64,000 nt of DNA from assembly GCF_030530635.1 (NCBI RefSeq), contig NZ_JAUMUL010000010.1:3408-67407 (forward strand), in the 5' to 3' direction. Below the pieces are notes generated by a model. It was not told the DNA's origin, did no database searches, and worked only from the letters and a program-made list of their open reading frames with translations. The DNA is from Actinomyces sp. (GTDB lineage: Bacteria > Actinomycetota > Actinomycetes > Actinomycetales > Actinomycetaceae). This document shows, piece by piece, positions 50,938 through 60,166 of the stretch. Numbering within the stretch: position 1 is the first letter of the stretch; every line of letters starts with the position of its first letter. The position numbers and the translations under genes were made by a program.

Positions 50938-52695
50938 GTGCTCCTCAAGACACTTCGTCACTACCTGCGGCCGTACAAGGTCTCGTTGACGATCGTCTTC
51001 GTCCTCAAGATCATTGAGACGATCGCCGTTCTGTCGCTGCCCACCCTCAACGCCGACATCATCAACGACGGCGTGGTCACAGGCGATACGGACAAGATCT
51101 GGTCTCTGGGCGGGCGGATGCTCGCCATCACCGTGCTCCAGGGCGTTGTGGCGGTCGTCGGCACCTATCTCGCGTCCAAGGCCTCCATGGGGCTCGGCCG
51201 CCAGATGCGCAGGGACATCTTCAGCCACGTTCAGCGATTCAACCTGGAGGAGGTCTCCCGCTTCGGCGCCCCCTCCCTGATAACCCGCTCGACCAACGAC
51301 ATCCAGCAGGTACAGATGGTCGTGTTCATGGCGTCGGCCATGATGCTCATGGCTCCGATCATGCTGGTGGGTGGCACCGTGATGGCTTTGCGCGTGGACG
51401 TGCCCCTGTCCGCTCTGCTGCTGGTGCTCATCCCGCTGCTGCTGGTGGTGGTCGGTGTGCTCATGAGTCGGCTGCTGCCACACTTCCGGGTGATGCAGTC
51501 CCGCATCGACCGCGTCAACCTGGTCATGCGTGAGCAGATTCAGGGCGTGCGCGTGATCCGGGCCTTTGTGCGGCACCAGGAGCGCGGCGAGGTCTTCAGA
51601 CAGGCCAACGACGACCTGACCGACACCTCTTTGCGCATCGGCCGTCTGTTCGCGATGCTGTTTCCGGCAGTGACGGTGATCATGAACCTGGCCTCAATCG
51701 GTGTGATGTGGTTCGGGGGGCTGCGCATCAACGACGGACTGCTGGAGGTCGGCGACCTGACCGCCTTCCTGAACTACATCATGCAGATCCTCTTCTCCGT
51801 CATGATCGCGGTCATGATGGTGACCATCCTGCCGCGCGCCCAGGTGGCCGCCGGGCGCTTCCAAGAGGTCATGGCCGTGGACCCGGCCATCAAGGCGCCC
51901 GCCGAGCCCAAGCACCTGCCCGCCGCCGGAGGCGGCCGGGCCGGGGCCCGCGGGCGCAGGGTGAGACTGGACAACGTCACCTTCCGGTACCCCGGCGCGG
52001 ACTCCCGGGTGTTGGCCGAGATCAACATCGACATGGCGCCGGGCACCACCACCGCCTTCATCGGCTCCACCGGTTCGGGTAAATCCACGCTGGCCAATCT
52101 GCTGCCGCGGCTGCTGGATGTGACCGAGGGGTCGGTGAGCATTGACGGCGTGGATGTGCGCGACCTGGACCCCCACGAGTTGCGCGAGAATGTGGCCACG
52201 GTCCCACAGAAGGCCTACCTGTTCTCCGGAACCATCCGCTCCACACTGCTGCACGGACGGCAGGACGCCACTGATGCCGAACTGTGGGACGCCCTTGAGG
52301 CCGCACAGGCCGCCGGCTTCGTGCAGGCACTGGACGACGGGCTCGACCATCAGGTCGATCAGGGCGGTGTCAACTTTTCCGGCGGCCAGCGTCAGCGGCT
52401 CGCGATTGCCCGCGCCCTGGTGCGCAGGGCGGGCGTGTACGTCTTCGACGACTCCTTCTCCGCCCTCGACTACGCCACCGACGCCCGCCTGCGGGCCGGC
52501 CTGCCTCGGGCCACCGGCGGGGCGACGATCGTGGTCGTCGCCCAGCGCGTGGCCTCCGTGCGCAACGCCGACCAGATCGTGGTTCTGGACGAGGGCCACG
52601 TGGTCGGCATCGGCACCCACAACGCCCTAATGGACGCCTGCCCCACCTATGCGGAGATCGTCCTGTCCCAGATCAGCGCCGAGGAGGCCGCATGA
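50938..52695 (+). CDS. ABC exporter half-transporter, degenerate-site subunit
   Basis: A 585-residue permease-ATPase fusion with six membrane segments. Walker A GSTGSGKST and signature FSGGQRQRLAIA are normal, but Walker B ends in VYVFDDSFSALD (Asp for catalytic Glu) and the H-loop is VVVAQRVASV (Gln for His). This is the hallmark of the degenerate partner in heterodimeric exporters. Its stop overlaps the start of the partner. GTG 50938. Confidence 0.92.
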   Translation: MLLKTLRHYLRPYKVSLTIVFVLKIIETIAVLSLPTLNADIINDGVVTGDTDKIWSLGGRMLAITVLQGVVAVVGTYLASKASMGLGRQMRRDIFSHVQRFNLEEVSRFGAPSLITRSTNDIQQVQMVVFMASAMMLMAPIMLVGGTVMALRVDVPLSALLLVLIPLLLVVVGVLMSRLLPHFRVMQSRIDRVNLVMREQIQGVRVIRAFVRHQERGEVFRQANDDLTDTSLRIGRLFAMLFPAVTVIMNLASIGVMWFGGLRINDGLLEVGDLTAFLNYIMQILFSVMIAVMMVTILPRAQVAAGRFQEVMAVDPAIKAPAEPKHLPAAGGGRAGARGRRVRLDNVTFRYPGADSRVLAEINIDMAPGTTTAFIGSTGSGKSTLANLLPRLLDVTEGSVSIDGVDVRDLDPHELRENVATVPQKAYLFSGTIRSTLLHGRQDATDAELWDALEAAQAAGFVQALDDGLDHQVDQGGVNFSGGQRQRLAIARALVRRAGVYVFDDSFSALDYATDARLRAGLPRATGGATIVVVAQRVASVRNADQIVVLDEGHVVGIGTHNALMDACPTYAEIVLSQISAEEAA

Positions 52696-54686
52696 GCCAC
52701 GGACCCGGGCCTGGACCGGCCCCCAACCAGAAGGCGCAGGACTTCCGCGGCACCTGGAAGCGCCTGCTGCGTGAGCTGAGGCCCGAGCGGATGCGCATCG
52801 GCGCAGTCATGATCCTCACCGCGGCCGCGGTGGTCCTGAACGTGGCCGCCCCGAAGGTCATGGCCCGGGCCACCAACGTCATCTTCGAGGGGGTGCTGGG
52901 CAAGCTGCTGGCATCTTTCGGACTGCCGGCGGGCCTTTCCGGAGAGCAGCTGGAGCAGGTGCTGCGCACGTCCGGCCAGGACACCTATGCGGACATGCTC
53001 TCCGCCTATAACGTGGTCGTGGGGCGGGGCCTGGACGGTGGCGCCCTGATGGTGATCCTGCTGCAGACCCTGGCCCTTTACGTGCTCTCGGCACTGTTCC
53101 TGTGGTTGCAGGGCCGTATTCTGGCCGGCGTGATTCAGCGCACCGGGCAGCGCATGCGTGCCGAGGTGGCGGCCAAACTGGACCGGGTGCCGCTTTCCTA
53201 CATCGATCACGGCTCCCGGGGAGACATGCTCTCCCGCGTGACCAACGACGTCGACAACATCACCCAGACTCTGCAACAGACCATCTCGCAGGCGCTCAAC
53301 TCGGTCATCACGGTGATCGGCGTGTTCGCCATGATGCTGACGGTATCGGTGCAGCTGTCACTGGTGTCGCTGGCCACCCTGCCCGTGGCACTGATCATCA
53401 CGCTGGTGATCGCCGCCCGGGCACAGCCGCACTTCACCGCGCAGTGGGATGCCACCGGGGATGTCTCCGGCGTCGTCGAAGAGGCCTTCACCGGCCACGA
53501 GGCGGTCACCCTGTTCAACTCCGAACAGACCTTCAATGAGCTGTTCGAGCGGGAGAATCAGCGCCTGTATGAGGGCTCCTACAAGGCCCAGTGGATCTCC
53601 GGGACCATCCAACCGGCCATGCGGGTCGTCTCCAACCTCAACTTCGTGATCATCGCCGTCATCGGCGGTGTGCGGATCACCAGCGGCCAGATGACTCTGG
53701 GTGACGTACAGGCCTTCATCCAGTACTCCCAGCAGTTCACCCAGCCCATCACCCAGCTGGCCTCCATGGCCAATCTGCTGCAGTCGGGCGCGGCCAGCGC
53801 CGAGCGGCTGTTCGAGATCATGGACGCCCCCGAGGAGACCGACACGGCCGCCGTCGCACTGCCCGAACGGGTGGCCGGCCGCGTCGTCTTCGACCACGTG
53901 AAGTTCTCCTACAGCCCCGACACCGAGCTGATCACCGACCTGAATCTAACGGTCGAGCCCGGGCAGACGGTCGCCATTGTCGGTCCCACCGGTGCCGGCA
54001 AGACCACCCTGGTCAACCTGCTGCTGCGGTTCTACGAGCCGCAGTCCGGGGCGATCACGCTGGACGGCATCGACATCCGGGAGCTTGCGCGTGATGAGTT
54101 GCGCGAGCAGATCGGCATGGTGCTGCAGGACACCTGGCTGTTCGAGGGCACGATCGGCGAGAACATCGCCTTCGGCGCCAAGCACGCCACCGATGAGCGG
54201 GTCAGGCAGGCCGCCAGGGCCGCTAGCGTGGACCACATCGTGCGTTCGCTGCCCGACGGTTACGACACGATCATTGACGACTCCGGCGCGGGCGTCTCGG
54301 CCGGCGAGAAGCAGCTGATCACCATCGCCCGCGCCTTCCTCGCCGACCGGCAGATACTGGTTCTGGACGAGGCCACGTCCTCGGTGGACACCCGCACTGA
54401 AGTGCTGGTGCAGAAGGCCATGGTCGGCCTGCGGCAGGGGCGCACCAGCTTCGTGATCGCCCACCGCCTGTCCACGATCCGTGACGCGGACACCATCTTG
54501 GTGATGGAGCACGGCGACATCGTCGAGCAGGGCAACCACGAGGAACTCATGTCTGCCCGCGGCGCCTACTACGAGCTGTACCAGAGCCAGTTCGCCGGGC
54601 CGGAGGCGGAGGAGGATGCGGCCGTCGAGACCGATCCCCTGTTGACCGTGTTGGATCGGGACGACAAGGGCAAGATGCGCTCGTGA
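52692..54686 (+). CDS. ABC exporter half-transporter, catalytic subunit
   Basis: A 664-residue partner with an ~80-residue insertion in the first membrane hairpin. Walker A GPTGAGKTT, signature VSAGEKQLITIA (Ser-Ala instead of Ser-Gly), Walker B ILVLDEATSSVD with Glu and H-loop FVIAHRLST are competent. Together with the preceding gene it should export drugs or lipids. ATG overlaps the previous stop. Confidence 0.92.
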   Translation: MSHGPGPGPAPNQKAQDFRGTWKRLLRELRPERMRIGAVMILTAAAVVLNVAAPKVMARATNVIFEGVLGKLLASFGLPAGLSGEQLEQVLRTSGQDTYADMLSAYNVVVGRGLDGGALMVILLQTLALYVLSALFLWLQGRILAGVIQRTGQRMRAEVAAKLDRVPLSYIDHGSRGDMLSRVTNDVDNITQTLQQTISQALNSVITVIGVFAMMLTVSVQLSLVSLATLPVALIITLVIAARAQPHFTAQWDATGDVSGVVEEAFTGHEAVTLFNSEQTFNELFERENQRLYEGSYKAQWISGTIQPAMRVVSNLNFVIIAVIGGVRITSGQMTLGDVQAFIQYSQQFTQPITQLASMANLLQSGAASAERLFEIMDAPEETDTAAVALPERVAGRVVFDHVKFSYSPDTELITDLNLTVEPGQTVAIVGPTGAGKTTLVNLLLRFYEPQSGAITLDGIDIRELARDELREQIGMVLQDTWLFEGTIGENIAFGAKHATDERVRQAARAASVDHIVRSLPDGYDTIIDDSGAGVSAGEKQLITIARAFLADRQILVLDEATSSVDTRTEVLVQKAMVGLRQGRTSFVIAHRLSTIRDADTILVMEHGDIVEQGNHEELMSARGAYYELYQSQFAGPEAEEDAAVETDPLLTVLDRDDKGKMRS

Positions 54687-55552
54687 TCATTGCGCTCGAG
54701 CAACTTGACGACGCCGATCCCCGGCTGGCCGACTACACGCAGCTGACGGATGTGGCGCTGCGGCGCCGCCTGGAGGCCGAACACGGCCTGTACATGGCCG
54801 AGTCCACCAAGGTGATCTCCCGGGCGGTGGCCGCCGGACACGCACCCCGCTCCTTCCTGATGGCACCGCGCCACTGGGAGCAGATGCGGCCGGTGATCGC
54901 GGCCGCCACCGGCTGCGGCGGGAGCGACGACGGCGGTGATGTCCCTGTATTCATCGCCCCAGAGGAACTGCTGGAGACCCTGACCGGCTTCCACCTGCAC
55001 CGCGGAGCCCTGGCGGCCATGCACCGACCCGCCCTGGTCGGCGTCACCGAGCTGCTGGCGGGCGCCCGGGGCGGGGCCGGGGCGCGACGCATCGCCGTCT
55101 TGGAGGATCTGGTGGACCACACGAATGTGGGGGCCGTCTTTCGCAGCGCCGCCGCCCTCGGCGTTGACGCCGTACTGGTCACTCCGCGCTGTGCAGACCC
55201 GCTGTATCGGCGCAGCGTGCGCGTGTCCATGGGCACCGTCTTCCAGGTCCCGTGGACGCGCATCGAGCGTTGGCCCGCCCTGGATGAGCTGCACGCGGGC
55301 GGCTGGACGGTGGCGGCGCTGGCACTGACCGATGACTCGGTCGGTCTGGACGACTTCGTCGCCTCGCCGGCCTGCACCGACCCGGAGGGGAGGGTGGCGG
55401 TGGTGCTGGGCGCCGAGGGCGATGGGCTGAGTCGTCGCACCATCGCCGCCGCCGACGCCGTCGTGCGCATCCCCATGGCCGGGGGAGTGGACTCCCTGAA
55501 CGTGGCCGCGGCCGCCGCCGTCGCCTTCTGGGAGCTGCGGGCGCGGGCCTGA
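54683..55552 (+). CDS. SpoU/TrmH-family RNA 2'-O-methyltransferase
   Basis: A 289-residue SPOUT enzyme. The N-terminal substrate-binding domain (YMAESTKVISRAVAAGH) leads to LEDLVDHTNVGAVFRSAAAL, VLGAEGDGLS and IPMAGGVDSLNVAAAAAVA, the SAM-binding motifs. The target, rRNA or tRNA, cannot be told from sequence. GTG 54683 overlaps the exporter stop. Confidence 0.92.
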   Translation: MIIALEQLDDADPRLADYTQLTDVALRRRLEAEHGLYMAESTKVISRAVAAGHAPRSFLMAPRHWEQMRPVIAAATGCGGSDDGGDVPVFIAPEELLETLTGFHLHRGALAAMHRPALVGVTELLAGARGGAGARRIAVLEDLVDHTNVGAVFRSAAALGVDAVLVTPRCADPLYRRSVRVSMGTVFQVPWTRIERWPALDELHAGGWTVAALALTDDSVGLDDFVASPACTDPEGRVAVVLGAEGDGLSRRTIAAADAVVRIPMAGGVDSLNVAAAAAVAFWELRARA

Positions 55553-55892
55553 ATCTAGGTTGGCGTGCGCCATATATGGGGCATGCAACGAGGACCTGGG
55601 AACCGTTGGTCCACCTCGGTCGGCTCTAAGAACTTCCTCCGCTGAGGGAAGCGCCGAGCAGGCTTCAGCTACGGGCTGCACGCAACCACGCCCAACGGAA
55701 CGAAGCCATCAAGTCTCTGCGCCCATGTAACGAACGACAGCATGGCTAACGTAACGATTGTGTCCCGATGCCGATGTGCTGCTGGATGAGGTAGACGTCG
55801 CGGACCTAATCTAGGCACAAGCCTTGGGCGCCTGACCAACAAGGTGTGACCTGATCCACGACGACCGAGACGCTCGGTGGAAAGATAAGACG
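55553..55892. other. Boundary region before the low-GC island
   Basis: 340 bp with no complete gene. It marks the change from ~70% GC to clearly lower GC. ATCTAGG occurs at both ends (near 55553 and 55809), too short to call an attachment site. A short frame reading DADVLLDEVDVADLI ends at TAG 55812-55814 and may be the tail of a lost gene. A small CCGAG-ACG-CTCGG hairpin and GGAAAGA precede the next start. Confidence 0.45.
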
Positions 55893-57788
55893 ATGGTGGA
55901 ATCTGACAAGAGCCGTTCCCTGACGATCGAGCATTTGCAGGCTACGATGAGCGACACTGGGGCCCCGCGGCGCCAACTGCCGGAGCGCGTTACCGGTGCG
56001 GAAGCCATTGCCCTGATTCTCGGGTATATGGGAACCAAGACTGTGTTTGCTTACGCAGGAACTTCAGAACTTGCCTTGTGTGACGCGGTCGATCGCCACC
56101 CTTCGCTTGAGCTAATCAACGGGAGAGGCGACAAGGAAAGCGCGTTCATGGCGGCTGGAGGGTGCCTCCTCCGGCCAAGACGTGCTGCCGCGATCTTGCA
56201 CGGCGCGCGAGGCCTGACGAACGCGGCCGGTGCCATTGCAGACGCACGGAGGAGTGAATCAGGGACGTTGTTTGTCGTCGGTCTCCCCTCTTCAACGTCG
56301 GTGGAGTATCTGCCTCCACACGCGGAAAACGGGCTCATGCCCGCTATCGGTACATTTGTTGACTGGTGGTGGGAAGCGCCCGGCATGGATGTAATCGAGA
56401 AGAATCCTGAGACCGCAAGAACATTCTGCACGAAAGTCGTCGAGGCTGTTGAGTTCATCAGCCAACTGCCTGCTCGGCCTGCAATGATCGGCGTGCCGCA
56501 GGACGTTGCGGAAACCGCATGGATTCCGGCGAAGACTATCGTCGACACCGTGGAGCATAGCGCGGAGCCGCTACCCGATGAACGCGTCCAGTCGCCCGAG
56601 AATGGTGCCTTGACTGAGGCGATCAATCTCGTGAGGCAATCTAGAAAACCCCTGATCCTTGTGGATGACTATGCTCTAAGGTATCCAGGAATAATCGAAA
56701 GTCTCGACCTATTCTCTCGCCGCATCAACGCGCCGGTGCTGCAATTGCGCTACCGGCGTGGGCCGATGCTGTTCCAGCGCCTTCGGTCCGAACAGGTGAA
56801 CAACTTTGTAGGATGGCTTAACCAATTCAGTGGAGAGCACTCAGAACTGCTCAGTGAATGTGACCTATTTATCACCGTCGAGGATCGGAATATCTACCAG
56901 CGGGTAGTAGGAGACCTTCCAAAATCACGAAGGATTGCGATTACGGGATTCCCCGAGAAGACCGCAAAAAACAAGTATATCCGCGATTCCGACCTCGTGG
57001 TGGCGGGTTCTCCTGCCGAGGCGATGGCGGCTGTCGCCGCCGCGTTCCCGGCCGCTGAACGTTCTCCTTGGTGGCAACTTGACATCGAAGAAGCGGCGCG
57101 AGTAACCCCCGAGCCGGCAAATGAACTCGTTGAATATCAGCGGACCGAAATCGTGCGAGCGCTGACCCTCGCGTTCCCCGACGAGCACAAACAGCCTGTT
57201 ATAGTGGATGACAGCCAGATGTTCGGCGGACTGATTTCGGAGCGATATGACTTGCTACCGAGCAATATCCGCGTGTTTGGAAGCCACGGCGGATTCGTCG
57301 GTAGCGGTGTGTCGATGGCGACTGGCCTGGCGATAGTCGAACGAGAATGCTCCGTTCTGTGTACACTTGGCGACCAAGGACTAACGAACGCAATTCAGGG
57401 GCTAGTGTGTGCAGCGGAGCAGGAAGCGCCCATCACGTACATAGTGTGCAACAATGGAATGTCCGTGTCTCTAACCAAACAGTCTAGCGCCACGAATCCG
57501 AATTGGTTTGGCGGCGGCACGCGCGGGTATCTGAAAAATACGCCCAGGTGGTCGTACGTCGATCTCGCACGGGCCCTCGGAATGCTCGGGGTGAAAGTGT
57601 CCGTACCTATCGGACCCGACGAGCCGACTATATCCGCAGCGGCGGCGGACTTGCGCGACGCAATCCTCCAATGCAACAACCACAATGGGCCTAGTCTGAT
57701 TGAACTTGCCCTTCCGTCGGATCCCGCGGCATGGCGCGGAATTTGGCTGACTCAAGGATTCGAACAGTTCAAGGTGGCTAAGTCATGA
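55893..57788 (+). CDS. ThDP-dependent acetolactate-synthase-like enzyme
   Basis: A 631-residue enzyme with the three-domain ThDP decarboxylase/carboligase layout. The Pyr domain (AIALILGYMGTKTVFAYAGT, then GRGDKESAFMAAGGCLL with the likely activating Glu) is followed by a central domain (LVDDYALRYPGIIESL) and a PP domain with LGDQGLTNAIQ, ending in NN (GDx25-27NN, with Gln for the third residue of GDG). Substrate unknown; it is clearly distinct from biosynthetic IlvB. It heads a five-gene operon; codons are lower in GC than the chromosome. ATG 55947 is a possible later start. Confidence 0.85.
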   Translation: MVESDKSRSLTIEHLQATMSDTGAPRRQLPERVTGAEAIALILGYMGTKTVFAYAGTSELALCDAVDRHPSLELINGRGDKESAFMAAGGCLLRPRRAAAILHGARGLTNAAGAIADARRSESGTLFVVGLPSSTSVEYLPPHAENGLMPAIGTFVDWWWEAPGMDVIEKNPETARTFCTKVVEAVEFISQLPARPAMIGVPQDVAETAWIPAKTIVDTVEHSAEPLPDERVQSPENGALTEAINLVRQSRKPLILVDDYALRYPGIIESLDLFSRRINAPVLQLRYRRGPMLFQRLRSEQVNNFVGWLNQFSGEHSELLSECDLFITVEDRNIYQRVVGDLPKSRRIAITGFPEKTAKNKYIRDSDLVVAGSPAEAMAAVAAAFPAAERSPWWQLDIEEAARVTPEPANELVEYQRTEIVRALTLAFPDEHKQPVIVDDSQMFGGLISERYDLLPSNIRVFGSHGGFVGSGVSMATGLAIVERECSVLCTLGDQGLTNAIQGLVCAAEQEAPITYIVCNNGMSVSLTKQSSATNPNWFGGGTRGYLKNTPRWSYVDLARALGMLGVKVSVPIGPDEPTISAAAADLRDAILQCNNHNGPSLIELALPSDPAAWRGIWLTQGFEQFKVAKS

Positions 57789-58423
57789 AGCGTGCAATTT
57801 TCCTTGACTCGGCGTCGTTGCGCGACGCCGAACACGCCGAAGAAATCGGATGTGTTGGCGGCATTACAATGAACCCGACACTGCTTGCACGAGAGCACGT
57901 TAGCGACGTGTATAGCCACGTCCGAGACATTATGGACATATTCTCCGGGCTGATAATGTATCAACCTGTTGCGGATCAGTCTGGATACCTAAAAGACGCA
58001 TTAAAAGTAGCTGAACTGGCGCCAGAAAGAATATGCATTAAACTGCCCCCTCTCGAAGGGTACATGCGGACCGGTCGGCGTCTAGTTTCGGATGGATACG
58101 CTATTGCGTTGACCGCAGTTACCAGCGGTGAACAAGTTGCGATAGCCGAGGCGATCGACGCAAGCTACATAATTCCGTACGTCAGCCGCGCAGCCAATGA
58201 CGAACGTGGGAGTGACAACATCGTCGGCGACATCATGGCTTACGGAACTGGCGGCGTTCCAGTGATCGCGGCGTCCGTGAAGAACATGCGTCAGCTTTCG
58301 GGCAGTTATATGCAAGGAGCCTACGGCGTCTCGACATCAATTGCCGTGATTAGAACATTGTTGTCCAATGAAATGGCGTTGGAAGCAATGCGGTCCTTTA
58401 ACTCGGAATACGCGAATGACTGA
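57785..58423 (+). CDS. Small transaldolase / fructose-6-phosphate-aldolase-like protein
   Basis: A 212-residue TIM-barrel of the short transaldolase class. IFLDSASLRDAEHAEEIG and GGITMNPTLLA match the conserved N-terminus (normally GVTTNPTL), RICIKLPPLEG carries the Schiff-base lysine, and AYGTGGVPVIAASVKN the phosphate region. It should move or cleave a dihydroxyacetone or hydroxyacetone unit. Overlaps the preceding gene by 4 bp and the next by 8 bp. Confidence 0.83.
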   Translation: MKRAIFLDSASLRDAEHAEEIGCVGGITMNPTLLAREHVSDVYSHVRDIMDIFSGLIMYQPVADQSGYLKDALKVAELAPERICIKLPPLEGYMRTGRRLVSDGYAIALTAVTSGEQVAIAEAIDASYIIPYVSRAANDERGSDNIVGDIMAYGTGGVPVIAASVKNMRQLSGSYMQGAYGVSTSIAVIRTLLSNEMALEAMRSFNSEYAND

Positions 58424-60149
58424 AGACGTACAAGACGAATCAATTGAGAAGTTTGATATACTGATGGACATGACGCCGGCACGACTCCGGTCAATGTCGA
58501 ATGAAGTCGCGGAGACGTTGGCTGGGGTCATACGGTCGTTTCTTGTAGAAAACGTCACCAAGACCGGCGGTCACCTGGGGGCGAATCTCGGAGCAATAGA
58601 GTTGACTATTGCGCTCCATCGGTCGTTTGACTCGCCAGCCACGCCCTTTGTATTTGACATCGGGCATCAATGCTATACGCATAAAATAATCACTGGACGT
58701 GCCCGCGGTTTTCGTGAGTTAAGACAGCGGTCAGGTTTGTCGGGGTTTCCTAGCCGTGCTGAGTCAGCGCATGACTTCGTGGAGAACAGTCATTCATCAG
58801 TTGGGCCTGGCTGGGCATTGGGGATGACACTGGGAGGTGCTAAACGTGTCGTGTTGATACTTGGTGATGGCGCTCTCACGGGTGGGGTAGCGTATGAGGG
58901 CTTGAACGCTATCGGCGTCGCTCGTGCTCCGGTGACCGTCATCTATAACGACAACGGGAGATCGTATGACGTCACTCATAGCCGCTTGTCTGCCGGTGAA
59001 CGTGGCTCCTACGCCGGAGGAGCGAGGAACGTCAAAAGTTTCTTTGAGGCCCTAGGCTTTCGCTATTATGGACCCGTCGACGGGCATTCGATAGGCGATA
59101 TGTCGGAGGTCTTCAGTCGCGCGCCTGAGGGAGAGCCAAGCATCGTCCATGTTCGCACGGTCAAGGGGCGTGGCTGGTCGGTCGCCGAGCAAGATGACAT
59201 CAAGCGAATGCACGACGTAAGCGCACCCGGCGCGCAAAACGGTGGCAGGTCGTGGGGGGATCTCGTAGGAAGAGAACTTGTCCGACGTGCAGCTGACGAC
59301 CCAAGGCTTCACGTGGTGACTGCAGCAATGCCCGACACGCTCGGCCTTACACCCTTCAAATTAAAGTTTCCTAAACGTTATCATGATGTCGGTATGGCTG
59401 AGCAGGTTGCCGTCAACGTGTGTGCTGGCCTCGCGATGCGAGGCATGAAGCCGGTATTGCCGATCGTTTCGACGTTCATGACGCGCGCTATCGACCAGTT
59501 GTTGTATGATGTTGGTCTTCATGGCCTGGGAGTGCTACTACTGGTCGATCGTGCAGGTGTCACGGGCCCGGACGGTCCTTCCCATCACGGTCTATTTGAC
59601 GTAGGGTACTTGGCCAGGATACCGGGCACGCGCATATATGCGCCGCGGACAGAAGGGGACTTTACAAGTACGCTCGATACTCACCTTTCGAAATTGGAGG
59701 GGGGTTTGACTGTTGTGCGGTATTCCAAGGGTTCTCCGGTGTCCGGTTGCGATTACGGCGGTGATAAACCGCAAGATGCAACGACGATGATTATAGGTTA
59801 TGGTGCTACTGGAGATATCGTGATGGAGGCGCGCCGAGTCTTGACCGAAGAACAGGGATGCTCTGGCATTACTGGTATGTGTCTTTCACGGGTGCACCCG
59901 ATTCCCTCTGCTGCCCTCGAAAGGATGGCTCGTTGCGACCGTGTGTGGGTCGTCGAAGACACGCTGGCGTCATGTGGTGTGGCGGATGAGCTACGGCGAC
60001 GGTTGGACACGCTGGGGTCAGGTTGCCTGGTTTCACAGATTGCGTTTCCGGACGAGTTTGTGCCGGCCGGAAGTCGTGGCGGTCTTCTGGCGGAGTATGG
60101 TCTGGAGGCGCGGCGTGTCGCCGCCACGGTGTTAGGTGGGAACGCCTAG
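58416..60149 (+). CDS. 1-deoxy-D-xylulose-5-phosphate synthase paralogue
   Basis: A 577-residue DXS-like enzyme, about 50 residues shorter than housekeeping DXS. GGHLGANLGAIELTIALH, DIGHQCYTHKIITGR, the ThDP motif GDGALTGGVAYEGLN, YYGPVDGH, AEQVAVNVCAGLA and DRAGVTGPDGPSHHGLFD match DXS step by step. The usual GHSSTS reads ENSHSSVGPG, a changed active-site loop. It may condense pyruvate with an aldose phosphate other than G3P. ATG 58416 lies inside the transaldolase gene end. Confidence 0.87.
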   Translation: MTEDVQDESIEKFDILMDMTPARLRSMSNEVAETLAGVIRSFLVENVTKTGGHLGANLGAIELTIALHRSFDSPATPFVFDIGHQCYTHKIITGRARGFRELRQRSGLSGFPSRAESAHDFVENSHSSVGPGWALGMTLGGAKRVVLILGDGALTGGVAYEGLNAIGVARAPVTVIYNDNGRSYDVTHSRLSAGERGSYAGGARNVKSFFEALGFRYYGPVDGHSIGDMSEVFSRAPEGEPSIVHVRTVKGRGWSVAEQDDIKRMHDVSAPGAQNGGRSWGDLVGRELVRRAADDPRLHVVTAAMPDTLGLTPFKLKFPKRYHDVGMAEQVAVNVCAGLAMRGMKPVLPIVSTFMTRAIDQLLYDVGLHGLGVLLLVDRAGVTGPDGPSHHGLFDVGYLARIPGTRIYAPRTEGDFTSTLDTHLSKLEGGLTVVRYSKGSPVSGCDYGGDKPQDATTMIIGYGATGDIVMEARRVLTEEQGCSGITGMCLSRVHPIPSAALERMARCDRVWVVEDTLASCGVADELRRRLDTLGSGCLVSQIAFPDEFVPAGSRGGLLAEYGLEARRVAATVLGGNA

Positions 60150-60166
60150 GGCGGGGAGGACTCTAA

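Noticed and set aside
55553..55816. ATCTAGG pair as attachment sites of the island
   Set aside because: Only 7 bp long, both copies on the left side of the operon, with no integrase or tRNA gene.
55620..55860. Possible TPP riboswitch before the ThDP-enzyme gene
   Set aside because: CTGAGG and ACCTGAT fragments occur, but about 200 bp apart and without the intervening conserved helices; ThDP use by the enzyme alone is not evidence.
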